Assembly (NCBI GenBank): GCA_020466095.1
Contig: CM035808.1
Coordinates: 14,091,163 to 14,155,162 of the forward strand
Origin: Chlorops oryzae
Lineage: Eukaryota > Arthropoda > Insecta > Diptera > Chloropidae
Length of the DNA stretch: 64,000 nt
Direction of reading: 5' to 3'
A program made the translations under genes and the position numbers. Below are positions 10,683-22,077 of the stretch, in pieces. The notes under the pieces are model-generated. The model searched no databases and was not told the DNA's origin. It saw only the letters and a list, made by a program, of their open reading frames with translations. Numbering within the stretch: position 1 is the first letter of the stretch; each line of letters begins with the position of its first letter.

Positions 10683-10861
10683 TCGCGAATGCTACCCGCG
10701 GGCTATCAGTATTTGATGAATGCCATACGAATTTCTGTTTCCTTACAGGCATTTGATCGCGAAATATGTAGTTCTTATTTTTTTTAGTAAGTGCGGGAAC
10801 ATCATGCCGCCAAACAATAAAAGGTTTTGGAAATCTCATGTTGCAATTGAAGTATTTGTAA

Positions 10862-11690
10862 TCAATAACAATTGGAATTTGTTTTTCGCCAATTATGCAA
10901 AAAAAAATAATACGCTACTTCTTCAATCTCCATCATATTGAATGATGCTCCATCCATGCACACACGAATAATATTGAACTTTGCGTTTAGTGCTGTAGCC
11001 AAAGACGGTATAATTAAACTTTTTTTTAGTATGTAAAAATAAATGTTGGAGGAAGTTACGTCAATGTTAATGAGATATTTTTCTTTTGTTGTTATATTTT
11101 GCACAATAGCTATATTGAACTGCATGTGGTCGCCAAATTGATCGATTATGAAGACGTAACTGTGAAACTGCCTGTTAAAAATTCTTCGTTTTGGGGACAT
11201 GTACTCAATGATATCGCTACGTGCTTCATTTAATAAATCATTTAACTCTTGAGAATTGAATTGTTCTTACCAAGTGTTTTTGTCCTTCCAATTTATTTCA
11301 GAATTTTTGCGATTTAAAATGTTTTTTTTGAAATTTTCTCCAGCTGGGAAATATATACCGATTTGGTTTTTTTTTTTTTGCAATAAGCCTTACGCTTTTC
11401 AATAAGCGACGTTAAAGTAGATGGTCTTCGTTTGGGTGAAAATAGTCCCGGCGATGTTCGTGTTGCCGTCGACGTTAAAATAGATCTTCGTTTGGTAGAT
11501 GTTAATAGGTTGGCTAAATTAATATGCTTCGTTTTGAAATGACTTAGCATGTTAAATTTGTTTGTGAGACATTTTTGACAAATTTCACATTTAAGTGGAG
11601 TTTCGTGCGTTTTGCGATGTTGCACTGTCTGTCTATTAGTAGAATATGCTTTTTTGCATACATCGCATTCATATTTTTTTTTTGATTCTC
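10862..11690 (-). pseudogene. Broken coding remnant with C2H2 zinc fingers
   Basis: Reading 5' to 3' on the minus strand, a frame from about 11690 encodes two C2H2 fingers (CDVCKKAYS...HRKTH and CEICQKCLTNKFNMLSHFKTKH), then a basic Ser/Thr-rich linker ending in stop 11314-11316. In the other frame the sense continues across an A-run near 11325-11335, meets a TAA at 11267-11269, and runs on through EYMSPKRRIF to 10862. The upstream edge is also shifted: a TGA precedes a run of ten A's before the first finger. The pattern is one decayed coding sequence with frameshifts at homopolymers plus a stop, or assembly errors at those runs. Family unknown; a transposon-derived or lineage-specific zinc-finger gene is possible. 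Confidence 0.5.
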
Positions 11691-11911
11691 ATTCATCTCA
11701 TTAGTGTATGCCTACCCTCTACTCAAACTCAACACGTTTATAGCTTAAAGTTGCAAGAGCAGTCAATTAAAAGAAATCAATTCAAATTCAAAACAATCAA
11801 TATAAAAAATATCGAATATTTTTCGAATGGAATTCTTGCAACAATTTCCGCTGTTATTTAATTTTTTTTATGATTGAAGCCTTAATTCCAATTGCGCAGT
11901 AGCTGCGTAAA

Positions 11912-13101
11912 GCCTGAATTCAATAGCGCAGGAGCTGCAGGAAATTTTCCTGCTGCAGGAGGGGCAGGAAAATGCAATTTCCAATAATGCGTGAGCATGA
12001 GCATGTCATTGCTGCGGTTTTGAATGTGAACTTGACTCAGTACATTTTTAGCTACTCTTGTACTCGTCTTATTTTCTATGAACGGAATTTATATTCCCTT
12101 TTACTAAGCAAAAAAGTTATAGAAATCATATAAAAACATCGAAGCTTAAAGAAAACATTATTAATGCATATTAATTCATTAAGGAAGAAAATCATACCTC
12201 CGTAGTACCAAGTACCATAAAAAAGTACTCAATAGTTTCTACAACACTGTTATATTCCTTTCTTCAACTGTTATACTCAGCTGTCATGTTGCTCACGCGC
12301 AGGAAAATATTCAATTTTTCGAACTTTTGCGTGTGCAGGAAGTTGATTGGACGTCGTTCCATATGTTTTCAGGTGTTGAACATTTACAGGAATTCACGTT
12401 ACGCACCTCCTGCGCTATTGGAAATTCAGCTTTAACGTGAATTCCTGAAAACGTTCAACACATGAAAACATATGGAACCACGTTCAATCAACTTCCTGCA
12501 TGTTCATGCACACGCACGAGTTCGAAAAATTGAATATTTCCTGCGCGTGAGCAACATGACAGCTGAGTATAACAGTTGAAAAAGGGAATATAACAGTGTT
12601 TGCAGAAACTATTGAGTACTTTTTTAAGGTACTTGGTACTACGGGGCCATACTTTTCTTTTTCTTGCTTTATTAATTCCCAATTTCCACACACAAATTTT
12701 TCTTTCCAAATAATCGACTAAGTAGGCGAGAACGGCAAGGGGAAGAGAAGAAATGTCCCTTCGCCTCACCCCGTCTCATCTAATAACTAAAGAATTTCGA
12801 AAGAAAAATTTGTTGTGTGGAAATTGGGAATAAGTAAAATGCATTAAATTTTGTTTTCTTTAAAGCGTCGATGTCTATACTTCTAATTTATATAATTTAT
12901 TTGTTATGTAAAAGGGAAAATTTAAATCCACTCATACAAAACAAAACGAATAGAAGAGTACCTAAAAATGTACTGAGTCAAGTTCAGATCCAAAACCGTA
13001 GCAATGACATGCTCATGCAAACGCATTATTGGAAAATGCATTTTTGCTGCACCTCCTGCAGCAGGAAATTTCCTGCATCTCCTGCGCTATTGGAATTCCA
13101 G
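11912..13101. mobile_element. Nested foldback element region
   Basis: Two sets of inverted arms are visible. The outer arms (about 11912-12060 and 12950-13101) share the terminal CAATAGCGCAGGAG type sequence, runs of CCTGCTGCAGGA and the segment around GTACTGAGTCAAGTTC. The inner arms (about 12201-12400 and 12430-12643) form a near-perfect palindrome whose centre (12407-12431) again carries a CTCCTGCGCTATTGGAA terminal-type sequence. A further inverted pair (about 12660-12715 and 12780-12835) lies between. This looks like two or more related foldback elements nested or head to head. The small frames here are by-products. Confidence 0.7.
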
Positions 13102-13794
13102 CTTGAAGATGGCGAAAAAATTCAAACGTGCTTACCTCGTGGACGTACGAAAACTGATTATCCGCTGTTATATTGAACGAATGGAAATAAAAATGCTTTC
13201 GTTGGGTTGCCAGAGAGTTCTAAGACCCACTTTACACGAAAAAAAAAACATTGCACGCGTTTACACGTACGTCAACATCGTTCAACAAGTACAGAGGATA
13301 GCGTTAACATATCGACCTCATCTACTTATACTTATGTGGAAATGGTTGTGGAAGGGAATCTGTATATTTACCATTCATTAGTCTCCGCCAAAATTTGTGC
13401 AACGCATAGGGGGCACCACCAATCACCTTCTGGGTCTTCAGTAAGATCCACACAGGTGAAGTGGTACCACCCTATGGCGCACATCTCGTTGCTGCACTGA
13501 ACATAATTTATAGTTCGCTACTTCCATGTTCATTTTCAGTCCGTAAAAAAATTTTTTATTTTAAAAATTTAAATTATACACAATATGGGTAACACTGAAA
13601 GTAGCAAAAGCGTGGTATCTTGGTAAAAGTGGTAAATTATAAAAAATTAGACTAGTTCGATGGCCACAGGAAGAAATAAATATAACCCCCAAAAATTAAT
13701 GCCAATTTCAGTTAGGCCATCTTACTCTAAATTAAAAACATAAAATCATACAAATTGAGCAATTCCTTGGTACGTATTTTGGCATTCGATGTTT

Positions 13795-14040
13795 GTTTCC
13801 CATGTAAGGTATAGTTGTGACGTTTGGCTTACTGCAAAATCACAAGAATTCATTTTAATTTTGATCATTGGGCTAAGTGGCCATCTTGTTTCTTGTACAT
13901 GAATTTTCCGATACTTGGCACATGTATAAGAAATACACCCCTAGTTGAATAATTTTTGCGTGAATTTTCCCCAGTTTCAATACAAATTCTATTCAAATGG
14001 CGGAAAATACACGTGAAGTATTGTTCAGAATAGGGGAATA
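13795..14040. repeat. Deletion-riddled copy of the 8590-8866 region
   Basis: The order of landmarks matches 8590-8866 (GGTATAGTTGTGACGTT, TTTTCCGATACTTGGCA, AAGAAATACACCCCTAG, ACACGTGAAGTATTGTTCAG), but many one- or two-base losses are scattered through it, often of C. It covers the MULE-like MITE and the adjacent palindrome. Confidence 0.75.
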
Positions 14041-17000
14041 GTTTATTTCGAAGAAGAAAATAAAACACGTTAAAAAATTATATTTCCCACCCATAATATT
14101 GATCGTATTTGTATTACAATAAAAATGCACTTTACCAAGAATGTTCCAAAATACCACAATTAAACAGAACCAAGTTATACTACTAAACCAAAATTGAAAA
14201 CGACAGCACAGGTCAGAGCTCTACTTATGGGAATGGTAAGGTTTTAAAGCCGAAAAAAATGATTTTTTTTTCTTGAGACATGAATAATGTTGATGTATTT
14301 GTTTCATATACATCTTATAGCTTAACGTCTAAAGTATCTTTGGAAAAAAAAACGAAATTATCGATAAATATAAAATTGCGGCTGGGTATATAAGGTACAC
14401 TTTACTATATTTAGGTACAATTTATGGACCATTTTAGGTACACACTGAAATTTCCATTTTCCAACACTGCTGCAGATGAAAAAAAATTGAACTATTTCTC
14501 GCAGCCCCAAGAAATTTTTTACCAAATCTTGTCAACAAAATCTACCAAAACAGTTGTTTGAAGTAAATGGTTCTTTTTTTCTTTTTTATTAAACAAAAAA
14601 TATCAAAAACATAGAATTCATTCCACAAACATAACAAAATTCTTAAAACTAATATAACTTAAAAACTAAAATAAATTTTTAGAGACCAAACGCTTCTATC
14701 ACTTGACTTTGAATGCAGCAATTCTGCTGCCAGATAACATTGTTTAGGGTTGGAAAGCTAATTTATTTTCTGTTTTGTTTTGATAAAAGCTAGCTGGGAA
14801 AACTTATTAATTTGAAGCAAAGTATGAAATTGTCATCTCATTCATTCATGGTACGCATTAACTTTGAGCGACCGAAACACATATCGCACATAATTCACTA
14901 AACCGCACTAATTCAAAATTTTTTCAATCAATTATTTCATGTTCGACAACATTTTACTGCAGGAGAAGATGCACTTGAAAAATTCATATTGATATTTATT
15001 GATAATCTGCAGTTAATTAAGAATAATACAAAATAAAGAAAAGAAATTGATTTTACAGGCGTCGAGAGTTATAGGCTGTTTGCCCGAGAAATGCAAAATT
15101 GTGAGTTGTGCCAATTTAGTGATTAGTGTGCGATATATAAAATAAATGTCTCTTTTCCACTTGATTACTTGACATCTCAGTATAAGCGAAAGTAAAGTAT
15201 TTACTTCGAAGTACTTTTCAATTTTTTTGCACGTATTTCTTGTGGGCGCTTTACTTGTCTTGCATAGATCTCAGTAAAATATGGCTCAACTCTTTCGAGA
15301 AATTCACGCAAAAATTGCTCCAACAAGAAACCACTTAAGCAGCAATATGAAAAATTCATACTCTTTCGAGAACATTATCAACATCAAAAGCTACCAACAA
15401 CAATTCGTAGACACAAAAGTTAAACATATTATTAAATAAAATTTAAGAATTACACTTGATTCAAATAAATAAATTTCATATAGATAAATTGGTAATGACA
15501 GCTACTTGTTATGACAATTTTATAGCTAAGCTTAAAAATTTATTCAATTGATAATTATTGAAGTAGACTATTAACAATTTATTTCATATTGATTTCTTGA
15601 TTTAATATTTAAGCTTTCAATTTTATAGTTTGGAGTTTATAGATTAGAAATTCCCAAAATTAAAATAATGGATGATTTCCGCAACCATGTTATTGAAAAT
15701 AGCACTTCATACGTATTTTAGCTCTTACGAATGTTTGACTAAGAATTGTGTGTTTCCCTGCTATTCAAGAAAAAGCGTTACATGAAACAAAACAAAATCA
15801 TATTTTTTTGATATCTTTAATGGCTATCTCTTTTTGATCATAGAAGCCAAAATCGTCCATGATGTCTTTTCTAGCTATACCATGTTAACAGCTATCTAAC
15901 AATTGAGGGTTGAAAATATTGACTAATCCTAAACTACTTACCAATTACCCAGTTCTAAAGGTCTTACAAGTATTTTGATTGACCGGTCAAAATATACATG
16001 CTTTCAAAAATTTAGACCTTTATGTTCATTTGCGAAAGCAAATATTTGTCAAAGTAATGAATTAAATTTCTATGTTACAATTATTTATGTATTATCAAGT
16101 AAAGTTATTGTAAATTTGAAAATTATGTTTTATTTTTTTGAAATTAAATTCAAAGTTCAAATAAAGTTTTGTTGCATTGTAACCTTAAGAAATTTAATTT
16201 ACTCAATATTTTCATAATCTAATCAACAATTTTTTCAATGATCATTCCATATAAATGAATTCAAACTAATCAGCTAAAATATAAAAATAAATTTAGTTTC
16301 AATGACAAATATTCCTTTTGTAAACTAGATAATTATATAAGATATACATTAATTTCTCTAATTGAAGTAGCAAACATTCTACTAATTTACGTTAAAATTT
16401 CTTCATTAATTAATAATTTCAAATTCTGAATGCTTTTAAAATTTGATGAATTCTAATTATTGAGTAAACATTCAAAATTAAAACATTTTTTACAGTACTT
16501 GATGCATTAATATGTTGTACGTAATTGCGTTGACGTAAATTTCTTGACCATCTTGATTTCTTTATCAGCATTAGCATCGAGCTTCGTGCGCCCATCCTAT
16601 GTTTAAGCTAAAAAAAATTAATATCACAATGTGCCGAATGATACTTACTACCATTTTGTTTTCTTAGTTTCTACTTTACATTAGGTTTTACCTAAGTTTA
16701 TGCATAAATTGAGTTAAAAATAACGTAATTGCCCTAATAAAATTCATTAACGGTTAGGAAATATTTTAGATTTCACCAAAATCACAAAAATTAAGAAAGA
16801 ATTGTGCTGCTGATGGCTTGCAAAACGTGTTTGCAAATTAAGTAGGCCCCCATCTTAGAAAATTAAAAATTAGAGCCCAAAATTGCGTCCGTTAATAAAA
16901 TTCTTACTAAAAATTTTGCTAAAAATCGGCTATATTAATAATCAATGGTTTTCAAAGTCATTTTATTTTAGAAATATTTTTCTATAAATAAAAAATTAAA

Positions 17001-17487
17001 AAATTTTTGTAATTCTTAGAAGTAAAGAAATATGCCTGAATTACGAAATCTCAAATAATCCACCACTCTTGTTGATATAATATTATGTATCTTGAACTAA
17101 AATTCGTACATATACTGTAATATTTTAATAAATGAAATAGATGCATAAATTTTTTTTTTAATGAAAGGTACTAATTGTACATTTAATAAAAGTTAAAAAT
17201 TTTTAAAGCACACATTTATAATTAACGATTAGTCAAATTGAATAATATAATAATTAGAACTAATTACTGAATCGTTTTGTATTCTATCGTCATTGAAGCT
17301 TTTGAGAAATTACGAAAGTACATAACATTGGTGAGAAAAGAAAATGATCATAAGAAAATTCAAAAACTCGCTGTTACCGTATTTTAGCTTATTTGAAGCG
17401 AAAAATTTTTTGTGACGTACTGAATTCATTGAGCAGAAGTATTGTTTTGTTTTCTCCATGTATTCAAAAAAGTATATAAAGCGGTTT
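14041..17487. other. Gene-poor AT-rich stretch
   Basis: No conserved coding region is visible. The piece at 15127-15163 repeats the GTGCGATATATAAAATAAAT sequence of 8876. A segment near 15980-16055 (CATGCTTTCAAAAATTT, AAATATTTGTCA) resembles 17775-17870, so a decayed dispersed repeat is present twice. I see nothing else I can support. Confidence 0.4.
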
Positions 17488-17576
17488 AACATGGGAAACA
17501 ACAACAACGAATCGCGATTTTGAGTTTGTGACGTTTCCTCTCTCAAGTGGCGCTATCTTGCTTTCTTGTATCATGA
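17488..17576. mobile_element. Partial MULE-like MITE
   Basis: Right-hand half of the element at 8531-8724, ending AAGTGGCGCTATCTTGCTTT and TTGTATCATG. The left half is missing. Confidence 0.65.
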
Positions 17577-17625
17577 GCAGAGCCAAATATTTCGCTGCCA
17601 TGGCATGCTTCTCTTTTCCTCATGC

Positions 17626-17706
17626 TATATGCCTATGTTGAAGCAGCGTAGCTCTAACACATTGCAGGGATTAGGAAGAAGAAGAGTTAGACCTACACTC
17701 CTACAT
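17626..17706. repeat. 81-bp dispersed repeat, copy 1
   Basis: Nearly identical to 30863-30943: TATATGCCTATGTTGAAGCA, then GATTAGGAAGAAGAAGAGTT and a tail ending CTCCTACATG. The tail alone recurs at about 53970-53993 and, inverted, near 26405. Confidence 0.75.
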
Positions 17707-17726
17707 GCTAGCTACCCTTAACCAAT

Positions 17727-19111
17727 TGACCCAGTGCTTCCTAAAGGGTGCTTACAAAAGGCTATATATTTTCGATTTGACCGCGGTCACACAAATATGA
17801 AACATGCTTTCAAAAATTTCAGAATCCCTTTCAATGTTTCATTTGCGGTCACACAGCAAAATATTTGTCATAAGAGTGTAATAGAACTTATCCAATTGTT
17901 CTTTGTTTACAAGTTTTCTATTTAATTTATTTTGTCATTTATAAGTCCAATGTTATAACCTATGTTAAACTATATTTTCGTTTTATTTTTTTTACTGAAA
18001 AAATTAAAATCAACAAAGTTCGAATAAATCAAAAGTAGTTTTTCAAGAATGATAGAAAAGAAAATTGCGTCTTGCGCATGTTCCGTCATACTTGTACACA
18101 AAATCAGCTGTTTTTATCTGCGTCATTAATTAAAAAGAAAATTTAAAATTCTTAAATTCTTCGTTTTTAATCAACAACAGTTTTGAAATTTCCTTTAAAC
18201 TACCTGACAAACGATTCATCAAATTTAGAAAATTTTTTATCATCTTTTCTTTATGTCAAACTATACTTATTCAATAACGGAAAAATTTCAAAATTTGAAT
18301 CAGGCTATTAATCTTACTTCCATAACTCGAATTCATCCCCAAACTTTTCTCACTGTCATCATCCTGATTGCAACTCCCTATTTTAAAGCCTGGAAAACTC
18401 AAACCATCTTCGACTGATAAAAACCAAACTTCTTCAGATATTTTTTCGGCTACCGCGAAGTCACCAATGTAAAACAAGGACTGGGTAGATATCAAGTCTT
18501 TAAAATAAACTCCTTTCAATTTTTTTAAAAGGTTTCCTTGTTACATTAGCTTTATTTGTAGTTTTATACAAAATGAGATTTGTATGTATTTTTTTTGTGA
18601 TTTACATTTAGCGTACATTTTAGCGATTATTTTTAAAATTAAGTAAAAATGGCAACGTAATTTCAAATAATTTTAATTTATTAACACACACATTAATTGT
18701 AATCAGACAAGAACCGTTCAAAACCATTGAAACGGTTTTACCATTAAATATATAAAAACTTTAAAATATTAAGTAGAGGCAGTGCCTTAAAAATAAAGCT
18801 TAATTCACTAATAATACGGAATAGATTTGATAATGCCACTAGGCATTGCCAATATCAACCAAATAAATGCCGATAAATGAAATGAGATTCTGTTCATACG
18901 ATTCATAGATCTGTCTTAACTTAAATAGTCTTTTTGCAATTTAAAAGTCACACCAATAAAAAGCTTAAAATAAATAAAACAAAAAAAAAAATTGAAAATA
19001 AAATTTTTAGAGCTGCCATAAATTTTTAGGAATAAACTTTAAAATTAGATGTAATAATAAATCCAAATGTGTTTGAAAAATTAGACACAAAACCACAAAA
19101 GATTCAATGGC
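17727..19111. other. Intergenic, no gene seen
   Basis: AT-rich. An 82-codon open frame at 18271-18519 (minus) has no recognisable motif, start context or splice support, and I do not call it a gene. Confidence 0.35.
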
Positions 19112-19828
19112 TTAAGGGGACCTTCTGGTCTAAAGCACGAAAATTAAGGGTATTTCCATGATTTTTTTTTTATATGAAGCCAAATAAAAAACGGCTTTTT
19201 AAGTTTGCAGGATTATTGTTTTATTTATTGACAATCCGAAAAAAATATTGTTGTATTTTTTTTTTTTTCTATTTTAAAAATGGCGGCGAAATAGACCCTT
19301 TTTTAAAAAGTACCTCCGTGGCGTACACGATTTCGTAAGTTCGGGTTATCCGAAAAAAAAAAACCAAAATCTATTATTAATCAGAATGAATGCGGCTATC
19401 GGGTGAGCTATAAAAAAAATGACAAAATGGCGCAATTTTTAATTTAACACATAAAAAAAACGCCTTTTTTTACCATTTTTTTAATGAAAAAATATGAAGT
19501 TCTTGAAATAAAATTTTGATTGTAGCTCGCCCGATAGCCATCGATGTTGTGAATAACGTATTAAAAAATCAGACGAATCGGTTCGATGGTTTTTTTGTTT
19601 TCATGTACGCCAGGTCAAAAAAAGTAGTTTTGAGATAAACGCGTTCAAAGTTGCTTTGATCAAGCGCGCTGCCTGCTGTCTCCACCTACTAAAACGGCTG
19701 TAGCAAATAAAATATAGTCAATATCTTCACGAAACTTTGCCAACATATTCTTAGAAGTCTATTCTTCCGAAATATATATAAAAAAAAAATCGATTTTCAA
19801 AAAATTCTAGACCAGAAGGTCCCCTTAA
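19112..19828. mobile_element. TTAA-flanked element with internal palindrome, copy A
   Basis: The ends read TTAAGGGGACCTTCTGGTCT and its reverse complement, with TTAA at both borders. Inside is a second inverted pair, GGCTATCGGGTGAGCTA (19394-19410) and TAGCTCGCCCGATAGCC (19523-19539), and a motif GAGATAAACGCGTTCAAAG (19632-19650). The TTAA borders suggest piggyBac-type targeting, but the GGGG start differs from usual piggyBac ends. No transposase is present. Relative: 37833-38579. Confidence 0.8.
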
Positions 19829-20418
19829 GAGCTGGGAGATCGTTAATGAAGTACACTTTTGATGAGATAGAATAATACTAGATGCAATTTCATTTGACGC
19901 GTCTGTAAAAAAGACCAAAAATTATTGATTTATGGCTGTTAACTTTGTGGCTTAAAATCGGACTAGAGTTATATATCTGAATGATAATGATCTCTTTTTA
20001 AAGCTCTTAGCTTAAAAGAAATTTTTTGCCAGTGCAAAACTTTAAAAAGAAATTGGACATAAATTTAAAAAATTTTTCGAATAAAATATATAAGTTAAAA
20101 AGGAAAAATAAAATATAATTAGGTCTTTGTAGAATATTTTAAATGCAAAATAAGCAGCAAACTATCTCTACGCGCATAAACAGATATATACATAGATTTT
20201 AAGTGTGAACCAAGACAAAAAAAAGTTGTAAAATATCACGCACACAAAAAATCTCGCGTAAAGGTCTTAAAGTACTTAAAAACGTTTAAATCAATACTTT
20301 AGTAAATAAATTACAAACTAAATTGGCGTTTCCATTACTTAGTTCAAAAATATCTTAGTACTTCTATAATACGTTGCAATGCATGCCGGAAGTTCTTTCT
20401 TAATCTCAGGTGATTAAT

Positions 20419-22077
20419 TTAGATCATTGCACCCTGTTCACTTAGCTGCTTGTAGCCCATTAAATGGTAAGCGGCTGCAGTTTCGGGACTATCAGATCGC
20501 TTAATTTGCGTCAGAGTTTGCGCTAATGCAGCTGAATTGTTTAGCGATATAACACCGCCCATGGATTGGTTGGTTGATGCACTAGATATATTCATATTCG
20601 ATGCACCACGTCCACGTTTACGTTTTGGTAGTATACCCTTTCTTGCCATATAGAAGCGTATTGTCGATACTGGTATATTAAACATATTGCTTACTGTTTG
20701 AAAGGTTTGACCTTTGGAAACACACTTTGCTGCTTGAGCCAAAGATGCCTCGGAACGACGAACACGTTTATATGACGCAGAGGATGTGTCTACTGCTGCG
20801 ATCAACAATGATGAATTCGCTGAGCTTTCATGCTCAGTATCCAAGCCGGTTGATGTACCGTAGCTATCATCTTCATCGTGCATGGCTACATAATTATGAT
20901 CATCTTCAATTGTTGAATCGTGTTGCTGTTGTTGTTGCTGGTGTTGCAGCTGGTGTTGCAGCTGTAGATGTTCAAGTTGTTGTGCTTGCTTTTGCTTTTG
21001 ATGCAATTGTTGTTGTTGTTGTCGCTGCTGTTGTTGATGCTGTTGTTGTTGCTGTTGCTGTTGTAAGAGTATTTGACTTTGCTTAAAGTCTTCATCATAT
21101 TGATTAGAATTTGAGTCATCTCCCGATTCATCATCTTCGGTTACAACATTGGAATTTGCATTCGATATGACACCTTGTTGCATGCTTGTCATTATACTTG
21201 CTGCCATATGTGCCTCCTGTTGCATTTGTTGCTGCTGCAAAAGCTGCTGTTGCAAGGCAATTTGTTGATGCTGATGATGCAATAGAGAGCCATTGGTTTG
21301 TTGTGTAGGTACATGTTCCTTCTTGATTTGCAACACGGAAGACATTTGCCGTTGCTGAGCTATAAGATTTTGGTGCATTAAACTTGGTGTTGTTGTGGTT
21401 GCCGTTGTATTTGTCGTTGTTGTAGAATTATTGGTATTTTCATCGGTATCCATTGTGTTTTCGTTAGGAGCAATAGCATTAGTAGTGCCAACGCCATCAT
21501 TAACACCAGCATTACTTCCTCTACTATGAGCAACCCCACCTCCACCTCCACCACCACTACCTCCACCTCCACCGCTATCACTAGTACCGACTATGGTTCC
21601 ACTTGTTGCCATCATCGATGAGACGGCGGCCCCACCTGTCGTTTTATTTGTCATTGCTCTCAGTTGATTCAGATTTAACGCTGCATCCGAACCGTATAGA
21701 CCACGAATTCGCAATTGTTCAGCACAACGCAGCAATTGAGGTAGACCGGCTTGAGTTACATTCACCTCGCCCTTGTACATAAAGTCCACAAGCGCTTGGA
21801 TTTCCCATAGTTTGATTTCACTTGGTAATATAATAACTGGATGCTTGCAGGGATTCTCGGCAAGTATGCTCTCGAAGTATGATGAACATGCCGCCAAAAC
21901 CAAACGATGACAATGCACCTGACTCCCTTCACAGGCCAAAGTCACGTCGACGAAACGCTGTCCAGCCAAAAGCTGCGGAAAAGCCGCACCAATACTGCCC
22001 AAATGACTATTCCAGCGCACACAGAATTCTTGTCGCTGAGCAATTGTTGCGGCACTATGCATTGTTGAATTGTTCAC
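20419..22077 (-). CDS. BTB/POZ and Pipsqueak-domain transcription factor
   Basis: A single open frame of 552 residues from ATG 22077. The BTB/POZ domain spans about residues 18-127 (CVRWNSHLGSIGAAFPQLL, FVDVTLACEG, CHRLVLAACSSYFESIL), the type found in fly BTB-Psq proteins. The middle is low complexity: a Gly-Ser run, Asn/Thr runs, and long Gln tracts with acidic patches. A Pipsqueak helix-turn-helix lies at about 437-482 (SLAQAAKCVSKGQTFQTVSN) and is followed by a basic AT-hook-like KRKRGRG at about 485-491. Such proteins bind GAGA- or AT-rich sites and dimerise through BTB. The BTB resembles Drosophila CG3726, but I cannot confirm orthology. Frames on the other strand across the CAG/CAA repeats are shadows. 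Extra 5' non-coding exons upstream are likely. Confidence 0.9.
   Translation of the reverse strand: MNNSTMHSAATIAQRQEFCVRWNSHLGSIGAAFPQLLAGQRFVDVTLACEGSQVHCHRLVLAACSSYFESILAENPCKHPVIILPSEIKLWEIQALVDFMYKGEVNVTQAGLPQLLRCAEQLRIRGLYGSDAALNLNQLRAMTNKTTGGAAVSSMMATSGTIVGTSDSGGGGGSGGGGGGGVAHSRGSNAGVNDGVGTTNAIAPNENTMDTDENTNNSTTTTNTTATTTTPSLMHQNLIAQQRQMSSVLQIKKEHVPTQQTNGSLLHHQHQQIALQQQLLQQQQMQQEAHMAASIMTSMQQGVISNANSNVVTEDDESGDDSNSNQYDEDFKQSQILLQQQQQQQQHQQQQRQQQQQLHQKQKQAQQLEHLQLQHQLQHQQQQQQHDSTIEDDHNYVAMHDEDDSYGTSTGLDTEHESSANSSLLIAAVDTSSASYKRVRRSEASLAQAAKCVSKGQTFQTVSNMFNIPVSTIRFYMARKGILPKRKRGRGASNMNISSASTNQSMGGVISLNNSAALAQTLTQIKRSDSPETAAAYHLMGYKQLSEQGAMI
20920..21065. repeat. CAG/CAA codon repeats in the BTB-Psq gene
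   Basis: Imperfect glutamine-coding triplets (read as TTG/CTG on the plus strand) encode the poly-Gln tracts. They are interrupted by CAC and CAA, so they are likely less unstable than pure repeats. Confidence 0.85.

Noticed and set aside
12488..13500. Overlapping frames of 90-125 codons
   Set aside because: They run through the foldback arms or their immediate flank and change frame between arms; no domain is visible.
18271..18519. 82-codon minus-strand frame
   Set aside because: No recognisable motif, splice support or codon pattern; likely chance in AT-rich DNA.
20727..21086. Long open frame on the plus strand, Val/Ala-rich
   Set aside because: It is the antisense shadow of the glutamine-coding repeats of the BTB-Psq gene.
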